DNA of 54,614 bases from a virus: positions 1 to 54,614 of the IMG/VR virus record IMGVR_UViG_3300047199_000011; one strand, given 5' to 3'. Position 1 is the first letter of the stretch, and the number at the start of each line of letters is the position of its first letter. A program made the position numbers and the translations under genes. The notes beneath the pieces were generated by a model. It was not told where the DNA came from. It did not search any database and saw only the letters and a program-made list of their open reading frames with translations. This document shows, one piece after another, positions 6,161-12,933 of this stretch.

Positions 6161-7560
6161 ATAGAGTAACCTTTGAAATGCTCGCCAAGTGGTGCGCCGG
6201 TAAGCATAAGGCGAAGGTTGTCTTTGATGCACAGGCAACGGGAGCAAGTTCCAGTCCTCAGAAGAATGAGATTTATATGCCCTGTGATCTTAAGGAGCAT
6301 AACATTCTTGGAGCGTTGGCGTTGCTGATGCACGAAGCCGGCCACTTGAAGCACAGTGGGAAGATACCAAAGGATGTAGCTGATGGCCGTGTAATCAGCC
6401 ACAATATCCTTAATGCGTTTGAGGATATCAGAATAGACAACAAGAACTTTCAGATCCTGGATAATATCCGTGGCTTCTACCAGAAGCTAGTTGACCAGCA
6501 CGTATATCCACGCAAAGAGGAGATGATGAAAGAGCATCTGATGACCAGGTGCTTAATCAACGGCATCCTGCGGAATGAAAGGTTCAACGAAGTCTATGAA
6601 GATGACGAAGCTATCAAGTTCAATCGAAAGCACAATATCCCTAAACTTATGTATCAAGCACAGTGGGATATCGAACAAGGTAACTGGCAGGCCGTTAAGG
6701 ATGCGATTAAGAAGGTAAAGACACTGTTTAAGATAAAGGAGGAGGATGATGTCCAGCAAACAGAACCTTCTGATGTGGGCAACACTGACAAGTTTCTTCG
6801 ACCCGGAGCTGCGTGGGATAAAGGACAAGGCATCAAGGGCCCGAGCAAAGATATTATTGGAGAAGCTGCGTTCCAGGATATTACCAAAGATTCCTTCAAA
6901 GAGCTCCTCACAATTAAGGAAAAGCGGACAGTATTTGAAGGAGCTAAGCTCAATACAGATGCCATCACGTCCTTCTTCACAGGAGATATTGACGATCTGT
7001 TCCACGAACAAGACATCCAAAAGACAAAGAAAAGCAAAATAGCGTTCTGTCTGGATGCTTCAGGCTCAATGCAATCCAGGATGATTGATGGAAGCGACAG
7101 GCAACAGCTATTAGTCAAGACAACCCGCAGCATAATCAATATCCTCAAGGAAATACAGGAGCAGGAAGGATTGAACATCAGCTATGATGTGTGGGCGTTC
7201 GATTATAATGCAGAGAAATTAAACCCAGAAGATTGGGAGCGACAGTATAGCGCGAGAAGAGGTGGCACAAATCTATATCAAGCGTTCCAAGATGTACAGA
7301 ATGACATCCTAGCTAATCAGGAGATCGATGGGAATAAGCTGGTTATCCTGATGACTGATGGTGAGGTAGGATGTGATGAGATCGAGAACCTAAGGAAGCA
7401 AATAATCACTCATGGCGCTGAAGTTAGGTGCATGGTGGTCGGGATAGGCGCTACATTAGGAGGCGCTTTCGTTGAAACAATCGCCGGTGAGAGTAATATA
7501 CTTGGCGAGGAGCACGCTGATAGTGTCATTATGGACACGATAAAGGCGATGCTGGAATGA
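6157..7560 (+). CDS. HEAGH metallopeptidase-like/VWA protein (467 aa)
   Basis: A CobT/DUF2201-type protein. The N-terminal part has HEAGH (H59, E60, H63), a zincin-like zinc site. The C-terminal part is a von Willebrand A domain with an intact metal-ion adhesion site: DASGS (D300, S302, S304), T371 in GGTNLY and D401 in MTDGE. A charged linker (about 185-215) joins them. In this family VWA proteins work with MoxR/CobS AAA+ ATPases, and the AAA+ gene is just upstream. Whether the HEAGH part cleaves peptides is not known. The stop is followed by a GC-rich gap. Confidence 0.9.
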   Translation: MNRVTFEMLAKWCAGKHKAKVVFDAQATGASSSPQKNEIYMPCDLKEHNILGALALLMHEAGHLKHSGKIPKDVADGRVISHNILNAFEDIRIDNKNFQILDNIRGFYQKLVDQHVYPRKEEMMKEHLMTRCLINGILRNERFNEVYEDDEAIKFNRKHNIPKLMYQAQWDIEQGNWQAVKDAIKKVKTLFKIKEEDDVQQTEPSDVGNTDKFLRPGAAWDKGQGIKGPSKDIIGEAAFQDITKDSFKELLTIKEKRTVFEGAKLNTDAITSFFTGDIDDLFHEQDIQKTKKSKIAFCLDASGSMQSRMIDGSDRQQLLVKTTRSIINILKEIQEQEGLNISYDVWAFDYNAEKLNPEDWERQYSARRGGTNLYQAFQDVQNDILANQEIDGNKLVILMTDGEVGCDEIENLRKQIITHGAEVRCMVVGIGATLGGAFVETIAGESNILGEEHADSVIMDTIKAMLE

Positions 7561-7584
7561 CGAGCGAGAAGCCGGATGGCGTGA

Positions 7585-7655
7585 GTGCTGGCGGCGAAAT
7601 AAGAGGTATCGAACAATGACAAAGCGAAGCGGGATAAATAGGACAAGGCCAGCAC
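7585..7655 (+). other. GC-rich gap with inverted repeat
   Basis: GTGCTGGC (7585-7592) pairs with GCCAGCAC (7648-7655). GAACAATGA (7611-7619) lies between them, followed by GCGAAGCG, the same words seen in the elements at 2428 and 9061. A 25-codon frame starting at that ATG can be read but has no ribosome site. The whole gap 7561-7695 has no convincing gene. Confidence 0.35.
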
Positions 7656-7695
7656 GGTCGCCAGAAGACTCGAGCGAAGTCAAAGAAAGGTGAAT

Positions 7696-8256
7696 ATGAA
7701 GAACGAAGTACCAGAAGCTACAAGTATGGTATCACAATACTGCCTTGATGTGCTTCCTGCAACGAAGTTTATTGAATCGTTGCCAAGGGGGATTGAAGTC
7801 AAGGCCATGAAGTTCTGCGGATATTACCGTGGATTAAGGAAGAAGTTAGCTATACCTGAATATCTCAAGCAAATGGGAGTTCATACAGCAAGAACAACTC
7901 CCGAACATTCTGAGATAAACGGGCACTTCAATAGCGGGCTTTCATCCACAAAGATGATTACTAATCTAAAGAGGATAGCTAAATCTTACGCTATCCCAGA
8001 GGCAAGGTTCCATATCTTGACCATCACTCTTGGATGTAAGAACGCAGCAGCTTCATTCAGAAGGCAGTACAAGCAGATCAGGCTTCCGAATGACAAGAGA
8101 AGGAAGAAACTCGTGCTTGGTATGTCAGGCATGGGAGTAGGGAATCATATCGCTTTGCTTGCTAAGTTATCGGCAAAGAAGATTACCTGCACACTCGCTA
8201 AAGTGGAAAAGACAATCGTGATGTGCTCAGAGGAAATGGTAATGAAAGGAAGGTAA
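7696..8256 (+). CDS. Unknown basic protein (186 aa)
   Basis: ATG 7696 follows AAAGG; a GTG at 7690 is also in frame. The product is a basic soluble protein of 186 residues. It has a conserved-looking stretch around GSGLSSTKMITNLKRIA-like residues 75-95 and a C-terminal Lys-rich region. Several Lys/Arg clusters suggest nucleic-acid contact. I recognise no family. It precedes a ribbon-helix-helix gene by one base. Confidence 0.7.
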   Translation: MKNEVPEATSMVSQYCLDVLPATKFIESLPRGIEVKAMKFCGYYRGLRKKLAIPEYLKQMGVHTARTTPEHSEINGHFNSGLSSTKMITNLKRIAKSYAIPEARFHILTITLGCKNAAASFRRQYKQIRLPNDKRRKKLVLGMSGMGVGNHIALLAKLSAKKITCTLAKVEKTIVMCSEEMVMKGR

Positions 8257-8257
8257 C

Positions 8258-8404
8258 ATGGCCAAGAAGCAACAGTGGACTGGCGTAAGGATAGGGCCTG
8301 GCATGTACAAGGAGTTGAAAGTCTTGTCCAAGATACAGGATGTCCCTATGTCCAGCATATTGAGGAAGCTGTGGAATAAGTACAAGAAGGAGGTGTTAAA
8401 ATGA
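8258..8404 (+). CDS. Ribbon-helix-helix-like DNA-binding protein (48 aa)
   Basis: The start follows GAAAGGAAGG. The product has a short strand (WTGVRIGPGMY) followed by two helices (ELKVLSKIQD, then VPMSSILRKLWNKY), the plan of Arc/MetJ/CopG repressors. Such proteins dimerise and bind operators through the N-terminal strand. It ends in an ATGA overlap with the next gene, so it may regulate this operon. The assignment comes from pattern only. Confidence 0.65.
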   Translation: MAKKQQWTGVRIGPGMYKELKVLSKIQDVPMSSILRKLWNKYKKEVLK

Positions 8405-9060
8405 GCTATAAGCTAGCAATCCAAGACAACAATCTCGGAGTGAACGCTAATGTTCGCTTTGAGAATCTCTCCAAGCTGGAGCGGCCTGAAGTAGTAGCCA
8501 AGACTCCTACTGGGAAGGTAGCCAAAGAGAAAAGCGTTGTCAACGGTAAGGTTATCCAGCAAGGTGAGATGACGCGCCAGTGGGTAGATGAAGACGGCAC
8601 TGTCTATGGCAAGACTGAACTCACGTTCTGGTATAACAATGAGCAGGTATCCGAGAATCAGCAGACCAAGACATTGGCAATCACCGGATATCAGCCGTTG
8701 GCGAACTATACCGACAACTATGTGATAGCTGCGTACTATGAGATATTCCCGGATGATAACGGGATGAAGAAAGACTTTGATAGGGACAGGGCAAAGGCGA
8801 GTAATCTATTCCAAATGAGGAAGCTCTGGGAGCATCTTGATAGTACCAAGCAGGTAGCCCGCGGTGAGTTCTGTACCAGTTCCCGTGGGTTCATAGCCAG
8901 CGATGGTTATATCAGAGCGGTATCGTTCCAGAATAAGTGGGGATTAGAGATTGGTGTGTTCAAAGAGGAGAAAGTCTTTGAGCATCTCAATGAAGGCCTG
9001 CCTCAAGAAGTCAAAGCGGCTGCACCAGAAGCCGGAAGGAAGAAATTGAAAATGGTATAA
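8401..9060 (+). CDS. Unknown protein, possibly Ku-like (219 aa)
   Basis: A 219-residue soluble protein following GAAGGAGG. The central part (about 60-125) runs from a charged strand pair (RQWVDEDGTVYGKTEL) to KTLAITGYQPL and then VIAAYYEIFPDDN. That order of elements is reminiscent of bacterial Ku, where an acidic lid is followed by an I-x-I-x-x-F strand and a YY-x-x-P motif. Ku binds DNA ends and recruits ligase, and an ATP-dependent ligase lies in the same operon. The resemblance is weak and the N-terminus does not look like Ku, so unknown function is the safer label. Confidence 0.75.
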   Translation: MSYKLAIQDNNLGVNANVRFENLSKLERPEVVAKTPTGKVAKEKSVVNGKVIQQGEMTRQWVDEDGTVYGKTELTFWYNNEQVSENQQTKTLAITGYQPLANYTDNYVIAAYYEIFPDDNGMKKDFDRDRAKASNLFQMRKLWEHLDSTKQVARGEFCTSSRGFIASDGYIRAVSFQNKWGLEIGVFKEEKVFEHLNEGLPQEVKAAAPEAGRKKLKMV

Positions 9061-9179
9061 GCAGTACAGAGGGCTAGGGTCATCCGAAAGCGAACCAGCT
9101 TTGCTGGTGAGTACGAAGCGAGCGAACAATGATTGCGAGCGTTGGTGAACTTTCGGATGTCCCGGGCCCGTTGTACTGC
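9061..9179 (+). ncRNA. Long-stem structured element
   Basis: A 30-base arm (9061-9090) is the reverse complement of 9150-9179 at 25 of 30 positions by my alignment, giving a long imperfect stem. Its loop holds a perfect hairpin (ACCAGC 9094-9099, GCTGGT 9103-9108) and two GCGAGCG words (9118-9124, 9135-9141) flanking GAACAATGA. It begins at the base after the upstream stop codon and ends just before the AAAGGAG of the SWIM gene. It is probably a structured leader RNA or processing signal. I recognise no known riboswitch or ribozyme core. Confidence 0.6.
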
Positions 9180-9194
9180 AAGAAAGGAGATAAT

Positions 9195-9455
9195 ATGGGA
9201 ATGGAAGTGTTAGCAGAATATCCGAGTAGCTCTAATCCAAGCAAGACGTACCATATCATACATGGAAAAGATGGTGTGACTTACTGCGATTGTATGGCAT
9301 GGAAGATGTCTAATCCGCACAGATGTAAGCATCTTGATATTTACTACAAAGATAGAACCGGTGGTAAAATCTATCCCAAGAATAAGACTTTCCCTGCAAC
9401 CTGGAGTGAACTAAGCGCAGCCATAGCAGAAGCAGTGAACACTATCAAGGGATAA
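9195..9455 (+). CDS. SWIM zinc-finger protein (86 aa)
   Basis: Start 9195 follows GAAAGGAG; an in-frame ATG at 9129 lies in the structured element. The product has YCDCMAWKMSNPHRCKHLD (about residues 30-48), a CxCxnCxH SWIM zinc site that in known proteins binds DNA or partners. The rest is a short beta-rich N-terminus and a helical C-terminus. It is the last gene of the + strand operon. Confidence 0.8.
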   Translation: MGMEVLAEYPSSSNPSKTYHIIHGKDGVTYCDCMAWKMSNPHRCKHLDIYYKDRTGGKIYPKNKTFPATWSELSAAIAEAVNTIKG

Positions 9456-9494
9456 AGGGTTGGTGCCCTTAAACGGCGCCGGTTAACCAGCCGT
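9455..9494. terminator. Terminator-like hairpins between converging operons
   Basis: Two hairpins lie between the converging operons: AAGGG (9455-9459) with CCCTT (9466-9470), and ACGGC (9473-9477) with GCCGT (9490-9494), whose loop contains GGTTAACC. On the + strand the second is followed by CCCGTTTT. On the - strand it is followed by TTTAAG. Neither has a strong U run, so bidirectional termination is inferred from position. Confidence 0.4.
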
Positions 9495-9529
9495 CCCGTT
9501 TTACCGACTTGAACGGTCAACCCCCAAAC

Positions 9530-9664
9530 CTATCGCCACCTATCCGCTAACCCACCTATCACAGTAACAAAGAACAAGAATATCAACGCCAACGATCCAA
9601 GCCCAGCACATATCCCTCCGAAGAAACCGTATCCCCAATAGAAACCATCAAGAACTTCTTTCAT
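9530..9664 (-). CDS. 44-aa membrane protein
   Basis: GGAGGGTC precedes ATG 9664. The product has a Gly/aromatic-rich N-terminal half (GFYWGYGFFGG) and a hydrophobic span (about residues 18-40) ending in ADRWR. It is the last gene of the replication operon and overlaps the gene before it by 17 bases. Function unknown. Confidence 0.6.
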   Translation of the reverse strand: MKEVLDGFYWGYGFFGGICAGLGSLALIFLFFVTVIGGLADRWR

Positions 9665-9809
9665 CGACCCTCCTAAAGATACAGAGAGAGCAACGGTACG
9701 CCGTTGTTCTTTCTGTTGACACCGGGCATACTAACGGCTTGACCTCTTTGCATTTCTTACAATAGCATAGAAGCTTATTCCGTACAGCTTTAAAACCTTG
9801 TTTACGCAT
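9648..9809 (-). CDS. Small zinc-ribbon-like protein (53 aa)
   Basis: The product is basic and carries CYCKKC (about residues 15-20) and, after another Cys near 28, CSLC (about 40-43), a CxxC...CxxC metal site. AGAGG lies upstream. It overlaps the genes on both sides in other frames. The Cys spacing makes this frame unlikely to be chance. Confidence 0.6.
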   Translation of the reverse strand: MRKQGFKAVRNKLLCYCKKCKEVKPLVCPVSTERTTAYRCSLCIFRRVDERSS

Positions 9810-9898
9810 GACAGAACCTCTTTAATCTGGCCTATGTTTACTTGCACTATCTTTCCCTCTAACTCCGCTACCTGCTTTGCCAACGTGTTTAAATCCAT
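9731..9898 (-). CDS. Small helical protein (55 aa)
   Basis: AGGAGGAATGAA precedes the start, the strongest site of this cluster. The first 38 residues form a heptad-like helix (LAKQVAELEGKIVQ). The last 17 residues share DNA with the zinc-ribbon gene in another frame and are less protein-like. Function unknown. Confidence 0.5.
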   Translation of the reverse strand: MDLNTLAKQVAELEGKIVQVNIGQIKEVLSCVNKVLKLYGISFYAIVRNAKRSSR

Positions 9899-9899
9899 T

Positions 9900-10130
9900 T
9901 CATTCCTCCTTCATGTTAACGTGCCATCTGTTGTTAATCCTCGATTCACCAAGCTGGTTCAACAGTTTGTACCAATCACCTATCTTCATGGTAACATACT
10001 GTAAGTCATCACCTGTCCGGTACACAGTTATTTCCAGGTGAACTTTCTTGGATTCTTCTTTCTTCTTCGGCGTCTTCCAACCGAAACAACTTCCAATTCT
10101 CTTTGTCCAAGTGCTTAACAGTGAGCGCAT
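9900..10130 (-). CDS. Unknown protein (76 aa)
   Basis: The last 50 residues look like a compact alpha/beta protein (HLEITVYRTGDDLQYVTMKIGDWYKLLNQLG). The first 28 are basic and overlap the Cys-rich gene at 10009 in another frame, so the true start may be later. No ribosome site clearly decides it. Function unknown. Confidence 0.5.
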   Translation of the reverse strand: MRSLLSTWTKRIGSCFGWKTPKKKEESKKVHLEITVYRTGDDLQYVTMKIGDWYKLLNQLGESRINNRWHVNMKEE

Positions 10131-10407
10131 AGCCTAGGCTCTTTCCATCCCCCTCCGGGGATATAGCATCTCCGTGAACATAGCACCAGATATACTTACC
10201 GTACGCAGGCCTGCAATCTATCCTCATATCATCAGAGTAAGCGAGTTTACCATCATCAACGGTAACGTAGCACCGGTCGCAGCTCCACGGCCCATCTCCT
10301 CGACATCCACATTGCCTGATAGCGCTGAGATCCCACCCATCACCAACGCTAGGACGACGCAGTGGATTGCGTATCCCAGCCACATCCCAGTCATGATAGC
10401 GAACCAA
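10009..10407 (-). CDS. Cys-rich protein, start uncertain (132 aa if full)
   Basis: The convincing part runs from CGCRGDGPWSCDRCY onward, with a CxC...CxxC cluster and later GKYIWCYVHGDA, then a charged C-terminus. The first 30 residues share DNA with the end of the membrane-protein gene at 10224 and look like an alternate-frame reading. The real start may therefore lie near 10340 at a non-ATG codon, or arise by frameshift from the membrane gene. A zinc-binding soluble protein is likely. Confidence 0.5.
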   Translation of the reverse strand: MVRYHDWDVAGIRNPLRRPSVGDGWDLSAIRQCGCRGDGPWSCDRCYVTVDDGKLAYSDDMRIDCRPAYGKYIWCYVHGDAISPEGDGKSLGYALTVKHLDKENWKLFRLEDAEEERRIQESSPGNNCVPDR

Positions 10408-10724
10408 AGTTTAACAACGCCAATCATGAATCCATGAAACCAGAAGTTATCGTACCCGAACACTTCATCCCAATACATCGACGTCATTCCCCATAACGCA
10501 CCGAACGTAACGACATAAATATACCAGGCAACGTGCGGGTAGAAGATTGCCATCCAGCCGGTCGTTACCAACGAACAGCCCGCGTCCCGCGTCTTCGAGT
10601 TGAACATCCACATCGGAACCCACGGGTACTTCACAGCTCCTTCCACACATGAGCAACCGCCGAATCTATATAGGTACGCGTTGACGATTGCTGCCAATGC
10701 AGCTCCTGCTAACATCCAAATCAT
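10224..10724 (-). CDS. Integral membrane protein (166 aa)
   Basis: AGGAGGCAAT precedes ATG 10724. The product has an N-terminal span (about residues 3-18) and several later hydrophobic stretches (about 52-72, 90-120), rich in Trp and Tyr, so four spans are likely. The last 55 residues overlap the Cys-rich gene in another frame. No family recognised; a phage inner-membrane protein. Confidence 0.65.
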   Translation of the reverse strand: MIWMLAGAALAAIVNAYLYRFGGCSCVEGAVKYPWVPMWMFNSKTRDAGCSLVTTGWMAIFYPHVAWYIYVVTFGALWGMTSMYWDEVFGYDNFWFHGFMIGVVKLWFAIMTGMWLGYAIHCVVLALVMGGISALSGNVDVEEMGRGAATGATLPLMMVNSLTLMI

Positions 10725-10732
10725 ATTGCCTC

Positions 10733-10822
10733 CTATTCTCTCGCCCACCACGCAGCTGCAATTACCAACGCCAATAAGAACACAACAAATCCCAATACTT
10801 CAACTTCTCTCTCTGACATCAT
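10733..10822 (-). CDS. 29-aa single-span membrane peptide
   Basis: GGAGGAATGGC lies just upstream of ATG 10822. The peptide is SEREVEVLG at the N-terminus, then a hydrophobic span (FVVFLLALVIAAAWW) and a short charged end. It overlaps the preceding gene by 23 bases. Function unknown. Confidence 0.5.
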   Translation of the reverse strand: MMSEREVEVLGFVVFLLALVIAAAWWARE

Positions 10823-10901
10823 GCCATTCCTCCCAGATGCACACGAATATACCAACGAACATTATCAACGGCAACATAAGAAGCACCCAGAATCTAAACA
10901 T
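10800..10901 (-). CDS. 33-aa single-span membrane peptide
   Basis: From ATG 10901 the product is a hydrophobic segment (FWVLLMLPLIMFVGIFVCIW, residues 4-23) plus an acidic/basic tail. No strong ribosome site is visible. A longer upstream extension in the same frame overlaps the 100-residue membrane gene and looks non-coding. Function unknown. Confidence 0.5.
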   Translation of the reverse strand: MFRFWVLLMLPLIMFVGIFVCIWEEWHDVRERS

Positions 10902-10921
10902 GGGTGAACACTGCGAGTGTG

Positions 10922-11224
10922 TCATACCCAACTTAGCAGCCAACCCAACTGTGCCACCGGATGCCAACCCAGATGTACTAGTAACGCTAACCAACCGACC
11001 AACATGGACCCTAAAAGGACCCAGCTTTGCCAACGGTGAGTCTTAGCCCACGTCCAGAAATGCTGGCTGACTGTCTGACCGCTCTTTGCTTTAGCTATCC
11101 ACTCGACAACCCCGAAGCAAGCTCCGAATACCATGAACACGATAAACAACCACCACTGGCCGAAGATGGCGGCCGGCACAAGCAAAGGAAGGAATATCAA
11201 CGCTATCCCTAGAAATTGCATCAT
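10922..11224 (-). CDS. Membrane protein (100 aa)
   Basis: GGAGGAGG precedes the start in an ATGA overlap with the previous gene. Spans are visible at about residues 3-22 and 25-42, with another near 66-95, so three spans are likely. Trp and Leu are abundant. It could be a holin-like or superinfection-exclusion protein, but nothing in sequence decides. Confidence 0.75.
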   Translation of the reverse strand: MMQFLGIALIFLPLLVPAAIFGQWWLFIVFMVFGACFGVVEWIAKAKSGQTVSQHFWTWAKTHRWQSWVLLGSMLVGWLALLVHLGWHPVAQLGWLLSWV

Positions 11225-11412
11225 GTATCCTCCTCCACGCTTTTCAAGCCGCCTTCTTTGACATACGCTATTTGTTCATCAACGGTCATTGGAGTACCTA
11301 TCTTCTCAAGGAAGAATTGCAACATAGCCATACCCTGCCACTCATCTTCCGGAAAATACCCTCTGACTTTATCAAACTCCAAGCACAACGCTTTCAATTC
11401 TCCAGCGGTCAT
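11221..11412 (-). CDS. Small acidic protein (63 aa)
   Basis: AAGGAGG precedes the start. The product is acidic and helical (ELKALCLEFDKVRGYFPEDE) with no membrane span. It overlaps both neighbours by four bases. Function unknown. Confidence 0.7.
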   Translation of the reverse strand: MTAGELKALCLEFDKVRGYFPEDEWQGMAMLQFFLEKIGTPMTVDEQIAYVKEGGLKSVEEDT

Positions 11413-11900
11413 AGGTGAACCTCCTTAGCTACATCGTTGATAACCTTATCTAGGTCCGGATCAGCATCATCTGCAATCGCACGGGTCAGATCCTTGTGTA
11501 TCTGGTCAATCTCCTCGCGGGTAATCTGAAGACTGAATCTAAGGCAGATTTTCTTGGCTACGGTAGGCCCAAAGTTGGCGATAAGATTGGCTACCTGAAG
11601 CATCATCAACTGTTTAAACTGAACTGACTCCGTTGATTCTACAGGTGAGTATGTATTTGGTGAGTATGTATTTGCAGTAGTCGTCCAGGTCATCGGGTTT
11701 GAAGAAGCTGTACCATACGCATTTTGTAACTGCGCATATCCAATCTGTTGCGCCCCGTTTGTCGATGTTGGATATTGCTGCGCCTGATTTGCATACTGTT
11801 GCTGCATCTGCGCCTGCTGTGCTGCCCACTTCTTATCATTCCACAACTTCTCTATAATATCCATGTTACCGCCAATAAACTCACTATCTGTTGTTCCCAT
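11409..11900 (-). CDS. Gln/Thr-rich protein with helical C-terminus (163 aa)
   Basis: Start 11900 follows AAGGAGG; an in-frame upstream ATG at 11954 lies inside the HNH gene. The N-terminal part is Gln/Ala-rich low complexity, including a repeat NTYSPNTYSP encoded by a direct DNA repeat. The C-terminal 65 residues are a charged helical domain (ITREEIDQIHKDLTRAI). Function unknown. Confidence 0.75.
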   Translation of the reverse strand: MGTTDSEFIGGNMDIIEKLWNDKKWAAQQAQMQQQYANQAQQYPTSTNGAQQIGYAQLQNAYGTASSNPMTWTTTANTYSPNTYSPVESTESVQFKQLMMLQVANLIANFGPTVAKKICLRFSLQITREEIDQIHKDLTRAIADDADPDLDKVINDVAKEVHL

Positions 11901-12363
11901 TTTGTCCTCCTTGTTGTTGGTAAACATACTCAAGACTCTGCTTTTTAAGCTCATAGAACTCCTCCGTGAATTTAATGAACGGTCGGTACTTCTCTCGCAT
12001 AGTCTGATAATCTGTACCTAAATTATGCTTCACCCACGCATCCCGGAACGCTATGTACTCATCCACCTCAGACTTCAACCTATCTATATGACAATGAAAG
12101 CATAGCGTCATTCCATTGTCAACATCAAACGCACCGTTGTTACCGCATAACGAACGGGCGACAATGTGGTGGCCGTGGTGTTTAGTGCTGACGTTATGCT
12201 TACCGTCATGAAGACACCATTGGCACACGTAGTCATCGCGTTGGCGAACCACAAAGCTCCAGGCGGCGTGTAACTCTTTCTTGCGCGGGCCAGCCTTGAA
12301 CTTAGAAGTAGAGTTGTGCTTGCTTGCCGACCTTTTCTTCTTTGATTTCGATCTTCGCATCAT
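11884..12363 (-). CDS. HNH homing-type endonuclease (159 aa)
   Basis: The product has a Lys/Arg-rich N-terminus and then an HNH core: CQWC, later HGHHIVARS (catalytic His region), then DNGMTLCFHCH with a second CxxC zinc pair. The core covers about residues 50-110. Such enzymes nick or cut DNA; near replication genes they are often free-standing homing endonucleases or packaging helpers. ATG 12363, ATG 12360 and GTG 12369 are all possible starts, without a clear ribosome site. Confidence 0.85.
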   Translation of the reverse strand: MMRRSKSKKKRSASKHNSTSKFKAGPRKKELHAAWSFVVRQRDDYVCQWCLHDGKHNVSTKHHGHHIVARSLCGNNGAFDVDNGMTLCFHCHIDRLKSEVDEYIAFRDAWVKHNLGTDYQTMREKYRPFIKFTEEFYELKKQSLEYVYQQQGGQNGNNR

Positions 12364-12604
12364 AGTCACGTAATCTTTTGCTCACACACCCCGAATGGTG
12401 CGGCTTCATTTTCCCGGGATCGTCAGCATGACACAAGAAAACCGGCCACTCACTCGGATTACCCGCCAAGGAATCAGTCATCTCCCCACAGTAATAACAC
12501 AGGCCGTCTTCAGCACCAAACCTCATGCACTTGGGGCATACTTGATCGGCGCCTTTACGGTCTTTAGGCATTGGGTTTCCGCATTTCCTACACAAATGGC
12601 TCAC
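12302..12604 (-). CDS. Multi-zinc-ribbon protein (100 aa)
   Basis: Three Cys pairs occur in the first 45 residues (CRKCGNP, CPKCMRF, CYYCGE), followed by Cys/His (CHADD, HHSGC) near 58-73. This predicts two zinc ribbons. It overlaps the HNH gene by 62 bases and the winged-helix gene by four. It may bind nucleic acid next to the helicase, but no family is recognised. Confidence 0.75.
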   Translation of the reverse strand: MSHLCRKCGNPMPKDRKGADQVCPKCMRFGAEDGLCYYCGEMTDSLAGNPSEWPVFLCHADDPGKMKPHHSGCVSKRLRDYDAKIEIKEEKVGKQAQLYF

Positions 12605-12933
12605 TTTATTCCGAATAAATCCGGCTCCTTTTCCTTAACTCCGCATATTCCATATACCCCACAGGTAAAACCGTGCATCCCTTTATGCTTCCCCATAAAC
12701 TTAATCTTTCCGCTTTTACTCAAACGAGTAAATGCCTGTTGCACTAGATTATATTTGCTTTCGTTACCAAGTAAATCCCCATTCTCTTTCAGTTTAGTAT
12801 GTAATTCCCGCGCATCCATGCTTTTCCCTTGCGCCTTCAATAAATTGAACACCTTCTGATCAACTATTTCAAAATAACCAACTCCGTTCAACCTATCATA
12901 AGCTTCTTTCGATTGTGCATATCCGTCCATCAT
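12601..12933 (-). CDS. Winged-helix-like protein (110 aa)
   Basis: The sequence has a helical start, then a typical helix-turn-helix stretch (ARELHTKLKENG...YNLVQQAFTRLSKSGKIKFMG, about 41-80), where the last part resembles the wing of a winged helix. It starts in an ATGA overlap with the helicase gene. It may be a replication accessory or regulator. Confidence 0.75.
   Translation of the reverse strand: MMDGYAQSKEAYDRLNGVGYFEIVDQKVFNLLKAQGKSMDARELHTKLKENGDLLGNESKYNLVQQAFTRLSKSGKIKFMGKHKGMHGFTCGVYGICGVKEKEPDLFGIK

Noticed and set aside
9129-9194. Upstream start for the SWIM gene
   Set aside because: This ATG lies in the stem-loop without a ribosome site, whereas ATG 9195 has a strong one.
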